Assembly (NCBI GenBank): GCA_938039765.1
Contig: CALHTV010000066.1
Span: forward strand, 1 to 13,232
Origin: an uncultured Dictyoglomus sp.
Lineage (GTDB): Bacteria > Dictyoglomota > Dictyoglomia > Dictyoglomales > Dictyoglomaceae
DNA: 13,232 bases
Reading direction: 5' to 3'
Part shown: positions 6,933-13,232 of the stretch, piece by piece
Layout of the letters: each line of letters opens with the position of its first letter
Numbering within the stretch: position 1 is the stretch's first letter
Notes under the pieces: generated by a model
What the model was told of the DNA's origin: nothing
Database searches by the model: none
What the model saw: only the letters and a program-made list of their open reading frames with translations
Program-made: the position numbers and the translations under genes

Positions 6933-8075
6933 GTGAAAAAGATATTGAGTTTTTTAATAATCACCATAGGTATTTTTTTGACTCCTGCAATCTCCCAGGA
7001 GAATATCCTGGGAGATTGGGAAAAAGTATTTGGGGGATCTAAAAGTGAGAAAGGTTATGGAATTATAAAAATTAGAGATGGTTATTTAGTAGTTGGAGAG
7101 ACTACATCTTTTGGGAGTGGAGGAAAAGATGTATATCTTCTAAAAATTGACAATAAAGGAGAAAAGTTGTTTGAAAAAGCTATTGGGGGACCTAAAGATG
7201 ATTATTCTTTTTCAATAATTGAGGGAAGAAATGGCTACTTTATCGTTGGAGCAACCAGATCTTTTGGCGTGGGAAATAGTGATGTATTTGTTATTAAAAT
7301 CAATGAAAATGGGGATATCCTTTGGCAAAAAACTTTTGGGGGAAAAGGTTTTGAAGAAGGATGGAGAATAACAAAAGATAATGAAGGAAATTATGTAATA
7401 GTAGGTAGAACAAATTCTTTTGGGAATGGGCAATATGATCTTTATCTTATAAAAATCGATGAAGAGGGAGACTTAATTTGGGAAAAAGCTTATGGAAGGG
7501 AAATGAGCGAATATGGATATGGAATATGTGCAGATAGCGAAGGATATGTAGCTGTGGGTATAACAAATTCTTTCTCAGAAGGCCAGGATGTTTATGTGGT
7601 AAAAGTTGATAAAAATGGTAATCTTTTATGGGAGAGGGTTTTTGGAGGAAAGGGTTTTGATTATGGATACGATGTAGAAGGTAATGAAGAGGGATATTTA
7701 GTTGTAGGTAATTCTAATTCTTTCTCAGAAACTGTAGATTTGTATGTCTTAAAACTTGATAAGAATGGAGAAAAAGTTTGGGAGAAAGTGTATGGTGGTA
7801 AAGGATACGATACTGGATTTTTTATAATGTCCAATAAAAAAGGAGAATATGTTGTTGTAGGTGGTTCAAATTCTCAGGGATCAGGAAATAGTGATGTGTA
7901 TGTGGTCAAGATTGACGAGGATGGAAAGGTTCTTTGGGAAAAATATTTTGGGGGAGCCGACTTAGATGAAGGTTGGGGAGCTATTGGGGATGAATCTTAT
8001 ATAATTGTTGTAGGAAGATCAGAATCTTTTAGTGTTGCAAATAGCGAAGTTTACTTAATTAAATTTAGAGAATAA
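6933..8075 (+). CDS. Exported seven-repeat beta-propeller protein, paralogue of the lipoprotein at 59-1237
   Basis: I choose GTG at 6933 (380 residues) over the in-frame TTG at 6921: GGTGG at 6923-6927 sits five bases upstream, and the protein then begins with an ideal signal peptide (V-KK, hydrophobic core, TPAIS before Q22). There is no lipobox, so unlike its paralogue it should be released. From about residue 26, seven repeats of about 50 residues follow, with W-x-K-x-[FY]-GG, Y-x-[VI]-V-G, S-F, D-[VL]-Y-[VL]-[VLI]-K-[IVL]-D-x-x-G elements; the last is slightly short. No His occurs in the protein, which argues against a metal-dependent PL22-type lyase fold site. It lies 15 nt after the pectate lyase gene and 18 nt before the KDG kinase gene, so it belongs to the pectin operon. 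Pectin or oligouronide binding is a guess from context. Confidence 0.85.
   Translation: MKKILSFLIITIGIFLTPAISQENILGDWEKVFGGSKSEKGYGIIKIRDGYLVVGETTSFGSGGKDVYLLKIDNKGEKLFEKAIGGPKDDYSFSIIEGRNGYFIVGATRSFGVGNSDVFVIKINENGDILWQKTFGGKGFEEGWRITKDNEGNYVIVGRTNSFGNGQYDLYLIKIDEEGDLIWEKAYGREMSEYGYGICADSEGYVAVGITNSFSEGQDVYVVKVDKNGNLLWERVFGGKGFDYGYDVEGNEEGYLVVGNSNSFSETVDLYVLKLDKNGEKVWEKVYGGKGYDTGFFIMSNKKGEYVVVGGSNSQGSGNSDVYVVKIDEDGKVLWEKYFGGADLDEGWGAIGDESYIIVVGRSESFSVANSEVYLIKFRE
6988..7018 (+). other. Perfect 13-bp GC-rich hairpin inside the propeller coding region
   Basis: A 13-bp perfect inverted repeat (6988-7000 with 7006-7018) with a five-base loop (GAATA) lies in the first part of the propeller gene, exactly over the codons for residues 19-29, around the signal-peptidase site. 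No T-tract follows, so it is not a simple terminator. Its stability stands out in this AT-rich sequence. A role as a ribosome pause, an mRNA stability or processing element separating the lyase part from the downstream genes is inferred. Confidence 0.6.
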
Positions 8076-8093
8076 CTTGACGAGGGAGGGAGT

Positions 8094-9053
8094 ATGGTTG
8101 ATGTAGTATCTTATGGAGAAGTGATGTTGCGTTTTACTCCAGAAAGATATCGTACTTTTTTGAGTAGTAATGCATGGAATGTAGAGATCGGAGGCACCGA
8201 AGCTAATGTTCTTGTTTCTCTTTCTTTGTTGGGATTAAAGACAGAGTTTGTGTCCTTTTTCCCCAATAACTTTTTAGGCTTTAAAGCTCTTAGTGAGCTG
8301 AAAAAGTATGGGGTAGGAGTCGAAAGAGTCAAACTCACTTCTGAAGGAAGGATGGGAATTTATTTTGTAGAACTTCATCATCGCTCAAAGGGAATAAAAG
8401 TACTCTATGATAGAAAAAACTCATCCTTTTCTAGAGGGACCCTCTCTGATACGGATTTAGATTTTATAAAAAAAGCAAAACTTATACATCTTACAGGAGT
8501 AACGCCCAGTTTAAGTGATGTTTGTAAAAATAATATATTGAAAATATGTACTTCTAAAAGAGACGGACAAAAATTATCCTTTGATGTTAATTATAGGAAA
8601 AGGCTATGGAGTGAGAAGGAATGCAGAAGGTTTCTAGATATAGTATTACCCTTTGTAGATTTACTTTTTATCAAAAAGGAAGATTATAATCTTCTTTTTG
8701 AAGAAGAAACAAACGAAGAGAAAATTTTAACTAAGTTACAAAAATCTTATGGTAGAGAAAAGATATATGTTTTAACGCAAGGAGAGGAAGGATGCTCAGT
8801 TTTATACAAGGATGAATATATAACCCAACCTGCTTACAATACTGATATAATAGATAGGATAGGAGCAGGAGATGCTTTTGTGGCTGGATTTTTATATGGT
8901 TATCTTACAAACAAGGGTTTAAAAGAGTCAGCAAAGTACGGCAATATTCTTGCTTCTATAAAAATGAGTGTGTTTGGAGACTTCCCTGCTCTTGATACTT
9001 GTACTCTTAAGAGTCTTTTAGAAGAAGAGAATATGAGGGGTGTTGAAAGATGA
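8094..9053 (+). CDS. kdgK: 2-keto-3-deoxygluconate kinase, PfkB/ribokinase family
   Basis: It phosphorylates 2-keto-3-deoxygluconate to KDPG, the step that joins uronate catabolism to the Entner-Doudoroff aldolase. The 319-residue protein has the PfkB layout: an N-terminal strand VVSYGEVMLRF, a sugar-site GGTEAN at 33-38, MGIYFVE at 87-93, YDR at 105-107, FDVNYRKRLW at 163-172, and the C-terminal signature DRIGAGDAFVAGF at 254-266 with catalytic D260. The GGTEAN, IYF and DVNYR..LW features are those of KDG kinases rather than ribokinases or fructokinases, and the uronate setting agrees. ATG 8094 follows GGGAGGG with short spacing. Its stop overlaps the regulator start by 4 nt (ATGA), linking the two genes. 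Another 2-keto sugar acid or sugar kinase specificity remains possible. Confidence 0.88.
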   Translation: MVDVVSYGEVMLRFTPERYRTFLSSNAWNVEIGGTEANVLVSLSLLGLKTEFVSFFPNNFLGFKALSELKKYGVGVERVKLTSEGRMGIYFVELHHRSKGIKVLYDRKNSSFSRGTLSDTDLDFIKKAKLIHLTGVTPSLSDVCKNNILKICTSKRDGQKLSFDVNYRKRLWSEKECRRFLDIVLPFVDLLFIKKEDYNLLFEEETNEEKILTKLQKSYGREKIYVLTQGEEGCSVLYKDEYITQPAYNTDIIDRIGAGDAFVAGFLYGYLTNKGLKESAKYGNILASIKMSVFGDFPALDTCTLKSLLEEENMRGVER

Positions 9054-9814
9054 AATCTAAAGTAGAGATTAATTCTACTAATCAGACCTTGGAAATTTTA
9101 GAATATATAGTTCTTTCTGGAAGGGAGGTTTCTTTAAAAGAAATTTCTGAGGAAATTGGACTACATATCTCTACTGTGCATCGTTATCTTTCTTCATTAG
9201 TTGAGAAGGGATATGTAAGGAAAACTCCTAATGGTTTTTATAAACCTGGCTTTAGAATTTTAGAGCTTTCTTCTTACATTCTTCAAAGTTTAGATTTAAG
9301 AGATATAGCTCGACCATTCCTTATTGAGCTTATGGAAAAAACAAAGCAAACAGTACATCTTACCATTAAAGATGGCTATGAAGGAGTCTATATTGATAAA
9401 GTTGAAGGTCCTGGTACTCTTCCTATGATGTCTCGGGTAGGAATGAGAATGCCTCTTTATTCTACAAGTTTTGGTAAAATTCTTCTTGCTTATAGTTCTG
9501 AAAGTTATATTGAGGATTATTTAAAGAAAGTTCCTCTTATTCCTCGGACAGAGAAGACTATAACTGATCCTCTAAAATTGAGGGAAGAATTAAAAAAAGT
9601 AAAAAGACAAGGATATGCTTTTGATGAGGAAGAAAATGAGAGAGGTATTAAGTGTATAGGAGCGCCTATCTTCGATTTCTCAGGTAACGTGGTCGCAGCA
9701 GTTTCTATTTCTGGATATTATTTAAACTTTGAGGGGGAGAATAGAGAAAGACTTCTTAAGGAACTTTTAAATACTTGTGAAAAAATAAGTAATGTATTAA
9801 GAAGTAGAGCCTAA
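9050..9814 (+). CDS. kdgR: IclR-family transcriptional regulator, probable KdgR-type repressor of the operon
   Basis: This 254-residue cytoplasmic regulator has an N-terminal winged helix-turn-helix (residues ~10-70; recognition region around SLKEISEEIGLHISTVHRYLSSL at 28-50) and a C-terminal IclR effector domain (~80-250). Effector-domain signatures include YSTSFGKILLAY at 137-148 and GIKCIGAPIFD near 199-209, followed by VVAAVSISG at 214-222. IclR proteins named KdgR control pectin and uronate genes in Erwinia and Thermotoga and respond to KDG. The overlap with the KDG kinase gene supports that role here. If so it is autoregulated through the operon promoter near 1250, where the inverted repeat at 1347-1369 is a candidate site. 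The family is certain; the KdgR name and operator are inferred. Confidence 0.85.
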   Translation: MKSKVEINSTNQTLEILEYIVLSGREVSLKEISEEIGLHISTVHRYLSSLVEKGYVRKTPNGFYKPGFRILELSSYILQSLDLRDIARPFLIELMEKTKQTVHLTIKDGYEGVYIDKVEGPGTLPMMSRVGMRMPLYSTSFGKILLAYSSESYIEDYLKKVPLIPRTEKTITDPLKLREELKKVKRQGYAFDEEENERGIKCIGAPIFDFSGNVVAAVSISGYYLNFEGENRERLLKELLNTCEKISNVLRSRA

Positions 9815-9828
9815 GGAGGATTTTATAT

Positions 9829-10992
9829 ATGGATTTATCTGCAAATTATGTCGGCCTTAAGCTTAGGAACCCTATTATAGTGGCCTCATCTGGTTTAACA
9901 GAAAATTTAAAGAACATGAAAAAATGTGAGGAAAATGGAGCCGGAGCTTTAGTTGTAAAGTCTCTCTTTGAAGAGGAAGTATGTAGGGTTTCGCCTACTC
10001 CTCGTTTCGAGATCATTAATAGATCTATGGGCTCTTTAAAATCTCAAACTTTCTATTCTTTTGAGCAAGCAAGTCCTTTTGGGCCAGAAGAATATTTTGA
10101 GGAAATAGACAGAGCTTTGAATGTTTTGTCTATTCCTGTAATTCCGAGTATAAACTGTATAACTGATGAGGGATGGTTGAAATACTCTAAGATGGCAGAA
10201 GAGGTAGGAGCTCCTGCTTTAGAACTTAATGTTTCTTGTCCTCATGCATCTATCTCTTTCAGAGGTCAAGACGTGGATGATACTATAATTCATGTAGCAA
10301 AACTTGTTAGGGAAAATGTGAAAATTCCTATTATTGTTAAGATGCCCATGCAACTTTCATCCCCTCTTGCTTTAGCAAAAGCTCTAGAGAATATAGGTGT
10401 GGATGGTGTAGTTATGTTTAATAGGCTTACAGGTTTAGATATAGATTTGAATACAGAAAAGCCTATATTACATGGTGGATATGCAGGGCATGGGGGCCCT
10501 TGGGCTTTTAATTATGTGTTGAGATGGATTTCTGTGAGTCGTCCTCATCTAAGAATTTCTATTGCAGGTTCCGGAGGAATAGGAAGTGGAGAAGATGTGG
10601 CAAAGTATATTCTCACTGGTGCTGATGTAGTACAAATTTGTAGTGTAGTGTATTTGATGGGATATGAGATTATTTCTGTAATTCTAAAGGGCCTTGAGAG
10701 ATTTATGGAAAGGAAAGAGTATAACTCTTTAAACGATTTCAGAGGCAAAGTTTCAGGAAAGGCTATATTAGGAAATAATGATATAGATAGAAGACATTTA
10801 TATGAAGCCTTTATTAATCCTGAACTCTGTACCTCATGTGGTATATGCAAAAAGGTTTGTATATATGATGCTCCTATAGAAAAAGGTAACAAATACTATA
10901 TTACTGATCTTTGTGATGGTTGTGGACTGTGTGTCAAACTTTGTCCTTCGAAGGCTATAAGTATGATTTATGTGGGAGGAAAAAGAGAATGA
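9829..10992 (+). CDS. PreA-like dihydropyrimidine/dihydroorotate dehydrogenase-family flavoprotein with two C-terminal 4Fe-4S motifs
   Basis: The 387-residue protein joins an FMN-binding TIM barrel (residues ~1-310) to a bacterial-type diferredoxin tail. In the barrel, NPIIVASSGLTEN at 14-26, K44 in VVKSLF, LELNVSCPHAS at 131-141 with candidate catalytic C137, K171 in IVKMP, and AGSGGI at 246-251 match the dihydroorotate/dihydropyrimidine dehydrogenase family; SCPH rather than SCPN points to the dihydropyrimidine branch. The tail has C334-C337-C340-C344 and C362-C365-C368-C372. Length and layout resemble the PreA subunit, whose usual partner PreT is not next door. Instead a FrdA-like flavoprotein gene overlaps it by 4 nt, suggesting the two work as a complex. 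The TAA of the regulator lies within its ribosome binding site. The substrate is unknown; pyrimidine reduction makes little sense here. Confidence 0.85.
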   Translation: MDLSANYVGLKLRNPIIVASSGLTENLKNMKKCEENGAGALVVKSLFEEEVCRVSPTPRFEIINRSMGSLKSQTFYSFEQASPFGPEEYFEEIDRALNVLSIPVIPSINCITDEGWLKYSKMAEEVGAPALELNVSCPHASISFRGQDVDDTIIHVAKLVRENVKIPIIVKMPMQLSSPLALAKALENIGVDGVVMFNRLTGLDIDLNTEKPILHGGYAGHGGPWAFNYVLRWISVSRPHLRISIAGSGGIGSGEDVAKYILTGADVVQICSVVYLMGYEIISVILKGLERFMERKEYNSLNDFRGKVSGKAILGNNDIDRRHLYEAFINPELCTSCGICKKVCIYDAPIEKGNKYYITDLCDGCGLCVKLCPSKAISMIYVGGKRE

Positions 10993-12767
10993 AAAAAATT
11001 AAGGGGGATATTATTGTTATAGGGGCTGGAGGAGCAGGAATAAGGGCTGCACTTTCTGCTTATGAGAAAAATCCACATTTAGGAGTTATTCTCTTGTCTA
11101 AAAAGCCTATAGGAACAGGTGGAGTAACAGCTAATGCTTTTTCTGATAGAATGGCCTTTCATGCTACCCTTTCTTACACCTTACCTTCTGATAAGAATTA
11201 TTTTTACCATGCTATGGATATCTATAAAATTGGAGGAGAGGTATCTGATTACAACTTAGCAGAAATCTTAGCTAAAAATAGTGAATCTGCTGTGGAATAT
11301 CTCATATCTTTAGGAGTACCTTTCGTAAAAACTCCTGAGGGAAAAATAGATCAGTTTCTGACTGATGGTTCTGAATATCCTAGAGCATGCTATGTAGGTC
11401 CGAATACTGCTATCGAGATAGCTAAAGCTCTAGCTAAAAGGTTAAAAGAGAGTAAGGTAGAGATTTATGAAAATATAATGGTATATGATTTTATAGTTAA
11501 AGGAGACAGAGTAGTAGGGGCAAAAGCTATTAATACTCTTACTCAAGAAAGGTTTATTGTTCAAGGAAAAGCTTTTATATTAGCAACGGGTGGAGCAGGA
11601 GAATTATATTATCAAAATGTATTTACATCAGAAATGACAGGTGATGGTTATGCATCAGCGTTGAGGGCAGGAGCAGAACTTGTAAATATGGAGTTTATGC
11701 AGATTGGTATATGTCATCCTTATATTTTATTCGCAGAATCTGGAAGTATGTTTCGTGCTCTCCCTAAAATTGTAGATGAAAGTGGAAGAGAATTTTTACC
11801 ATATTATCTTTCAGAAGAGGATAAGAGAAACTTATGTGTACTTGAATTTAAGAAGGGAGCTCATTGGCCTGTATCTTATGAGTCTCCAACGAAGGTTATA
11901 GATTTAGTTATTTATTATCATATTCGGAAGGGTCATAAAGCTTTTATGAATTTTATGGAAAATCCTTCTTATCTATCTTACGAAAATATCCCTGAGGAAA
12001 TATTAAGATGGAGTGAAAAGATAGGTAAGGAAATATTTAAAGATACTACTCCCTATGAGAGATTAAAAAAGATTAATCCTCAAATTATTGAGTGGTTAAA
12101 AGGTTATAATATTGATCTTTCAAAGGAACTTTTACCTATACACAATGCTTTACAACATTTTCAGGGAGGAGTAAAGATAAAGGAAGATGCAAGCACAAAT
12201 TTAAAAGGGCTTTTTGCAGCTGGAGAAGTAGCTGGTGGTCAACATGGGGCTAATCGTCCTGGTGGAAATTCTCTCTTAGATACTCAAGTATTTGGAAAGA
12301 TTGCAGGAGAGAGCGCAGTACTGTTTGCTGAGAGAAATGATTTTGTAGAGCTAGAAAATATAGAAGAAAAGGAATACAGTACTCAGGGTATTCCAGCAGG
12401 ATTTGCAAGAAAGAAAATAAAAGATATTGTTTCCCAATATGGATTTTTAGTAAGGATAGAAAAAGAGGTTAAGAAGGGTATTCAAGAGTTAGAAGAGATA
12501 AGGAAACAGGGAATTTCGTTAGATGAAAAAGGATTAGCTTATTACTACGAAACTATCAATATGCTTGATGTGGCACAAGTGATATTAAAAGCTATTTTAA
12601 TTAGAGATGAAAGTAGAGGTCCTCATTTAAGATTTGAAATATTTTCCCCTCCTATAATAGAATTTCTTCCCAAAAAGCCTGAGTGGAATAAGTATATAGT
12701 GTTTTATAAAAAAGATGGCGAATTGAAACATGAGATAAGAGAACCTGTGAGACCCAAGGAGGAATAA
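10989..12767 (+). CDS. FrdA/SdhA-like FAD-dependent oxidoreductase of unknown substrate
   Basis: I start at ATG 10989 (592 residues), which overlaps the preceding TGA by 4 nt and begins just before the FAD strand; a start at 10920 would lie inside the Fe-S codons of the neighbour. Motifs are IVIGAGGAG at 9-17 (dinucleotide fold), ATGGAG at 199-204, a C-terminal FAD block LFAAGEVAGG at 408-417 with HGANRPGGNSLLD at 419-431, and ESRGPHLRFE at 541-550, near the SRGAH segment of succinate dehydrogenase/fumarate reductase. The usual covalent-FAD His is absent (the segment reads IGTGGVTANAF), so FAD is probably bound non-covalently, as in L-aspartate oxidase. No iron-sulfur subunit or membrane anchor gene is nearby; the adjacent diferredoxin flavoprotein is the natural electron partner. 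The family is sure; reaction and substrate are unknown. Confidence 0.85.
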   Translation: MKKIKGDIIVIGAGGAGIRAALSAYEKNPHLGVILLSKKPIGTGGVTANAFSDRMAFHATLSYTLPSDKNYFYHAMDIYKIGGEVSDYNLAEILAKNSESAVEYLISLGVPFVKTPEGKIDQFLTDGSEYPRACYVGPNTAIEIAKALAKRLKESKVEIYENIMVYDFIVKGDRVVGAKAINTLTQERFIVQGKAFILATGGAGELYYQNVFTSEMTGDGYASALRAGAELVNMEFMQIGICHPYILFAESGSMFRALPKIVDESGREFLPYYLSEEDKRNLCVLEFKKGAHWPVSYESPTKVIDLVIYYHIRKGHKAFMNFMENPSYLSYENIPEEILRWSEKIGKEIFKDTTPYERLKKINPQIIEWLKGYNIDLSKELLPIHNALQHFQGGVKIKEDASTNLKGLFAAGEVAGGQHGANRPGGNSLLDTQVFGKIAGESAVLFAERNDFVELENIEEKEYSTQGIPAGFARKKIKDIVSQYGFLVRIEKEVKKGIQELEEIRKQGISLDEKGLAYYYETINMLDVAQVILKAILIRDESRGPHLRFEIFSPPIIEFLPKKPEWNKYIVFYKKDGELKHEIREPVRPKEE

Positions 12768-12772
12768 AAAAA

Positions 12773-13232
12773 GTGAAATCAAAGGCTGCTGTTTTAGAGG
12801 AGTTTGGCAAGCCCCTTGTTATAAAACACCTTGAGATTCCAAAACTTCCCTCAAAAGGAATTTTAGTTAAGATGGTGGCCTCTGGAATTTGTGGCTCGGA
12901 TCTACACATGATAGATGGAAAAGATCCACGGGTTCCTTTACCTATCATATTGGGACATGAAGGAGTAGGAGAAGTTATAGAAATAAATGGAGAAAAAAAA
13001 GATTTAAATGGGGAAGTAATTAATAAGGGAGATTTAATCATATGGAATAGGGGAATCGTATGTGGAGAATGTTATTTTTGTAAAGTAGCTAAAACGCCTT
13101 ATCTATGCAATAATAGGAAAATATATGGAATAAATCGTTCCTGTGCTGAGTATCCATATCTTCTTGGAAGTTATAGTGAGTATATAGTCTTAGAAGAAGG
13201 GACAGAGATAATAAAATTATCTTTTAAAACTG
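12773..13232 (+). CDS. Zinc-dependent medium-chain alcohol dehydrogenase, 5' part (truncated by window edge)
   Basis: An open frame from GTG 12773, preceded by AAGGAGG at 12756-12762, runs 153 codons to the end of the window without a stop. It starts 5 nt after the FrdA-like gene. The GroES-like catalytic domain is clear: SGICGSDLH with catalytic-zinc C40 at 38-45, GHEGVGEV at 61-68, and four structural-zinc cysteines at C97, C100, C103 and C112. The spacing before the last Cys is eight residues, one more than in horse liver ADH. The Rossmann domain lies outside the window. In this operon it may oxidise or reduce a uronate-derived polyol or keto acid, but the substrate cannot be read from the visible part. 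About 340 residues would be expected in full. Confidence 0.88.
   Translation, partial: MKSKAAVLEEFGKPLVIKHLEIPKLPSKGILVKMVASGICGSDLHMIDGKDPRVPLPIILGHEGVGEVIEINGEKKDLNGEVINKGDLIIWNRGIVCGECYFCKVAKTPYLCNNRKIYGINRSCAEYPYLLGSYSEYIVLEEGTEIIKLSFKT

Noticed and set aside
6933..8075. The propeller as a PL22 oligogalacturonate lyase, which is also seven-bladed
   Set aside because: PL22 lyases rely on a His-coordinated metal site; this protein contains no His and its paralogue only one, and the repeat signature differs.
9003..9014. 12-bp perfect palindrome ACTCTTAAGAGT near the end of the KDG kinase gene, possible operator for the regulator
   Set aside because: A few palindromes of this length are expected by chance in 13 kb, it lies in coding sequence, and no promoter elements accompany it.
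10920..10988. Earlier ATG at 10920 for the FrdA-like gene
   Set aside because: It lies within the Fe-S codons of the upstream gene, lacks a ribosome binding site, and adds 23 residues before the FAD fold; ATG 10989 gives the ATGA overlap.
12652..13041. Minus-strand open frame of 129 codons and other minus-strand frames across the window
   Set aside because: They mirror confident plus-strand genes, lack ribosome binding sites and resemble no known protein.
1..13232. CRISPR arrays, tRNA or rRNA genes, insertion sequences, phage genes
   Set aside because: No spaced repeat arrays, cloverleaf sequences, transposase or integrase motifs were seen; the only repeats are the 13-bp duplication and the protein-level propeller repeats.

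Overview
The window reads as one plus-strand carbohydrate-utilisation locus from a low-GC, probably thermophilic anaerobic bacterium. Arg is written almost only with AGA/AGG and Ile often with ATA. Ribosome binding sites are strong (GGAGG) and genes are packed with 1-4 nt overlaps. The content is Thermotoga/Dictyoglomus-like: CUT1 transporter, GH4 enzyme, KDG kinase and an IclR regulator. My best guess is Dictyoglomus; this rests on gene style and content, not on a database match.

Left region (1-1394): an intrinsic terminator (5-41) of an unseen upstream gene is followed at once by a gene for a lipoprotein made of seven ~51-residue repeats, probably a seven-bladed beta-propeller. A 157-nt gap follows, the longest gene-free stretch in the window. 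It holds a good sigma-A promoter (1250-1279), a near-perfect Shine-Dalgarno sequence with no conventional start codon, and an inverted repeat. It appears to be the control region of the main operon.

Main operon (1395 to beyond 13232, about 11.8 kb visible): solute-binding protein, partial-terminator hairpin, two permeases, GH4 glycosidase with a CHEV motif, secreted PL1 pectate lyase, a second exported seven-repeat propeller, KDG kinase (PfkB family), IclR regulator, a PreA/dihydropyrimidine-dehydrogenase-like flavoprotein with two 4Fe-4S motifs, a FrdA/SdhA-like FAD flavoprotein, and the first 153 codons of a zinc alcohol dehydrogenase that runs off the right edge. Gaps within the operon are short: 70 nt at most, most under 30, three overlapping.

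Inferred logic: pectate is cut outside the cell by the PL1 lyase, and oligouronides are bound and imported by the ABC system, whose ATPase is not encoded here. The GH4 enzyme releases uronic acid units in the cytoplasm. KDG kinase phosphorylates the common intermediate 2-keto-3-deoxygluconate, and the IclR protein probably represses the operon in response to an intermediate such as KDG. No uronate isomerase, KduI/KduD-like enzyme or KDPG aldolase is visible. The three oxidoreductases at the 3' end have no standard place in pectin catabolism. This redox module and the two exported propellers are the most novel parts of the window.
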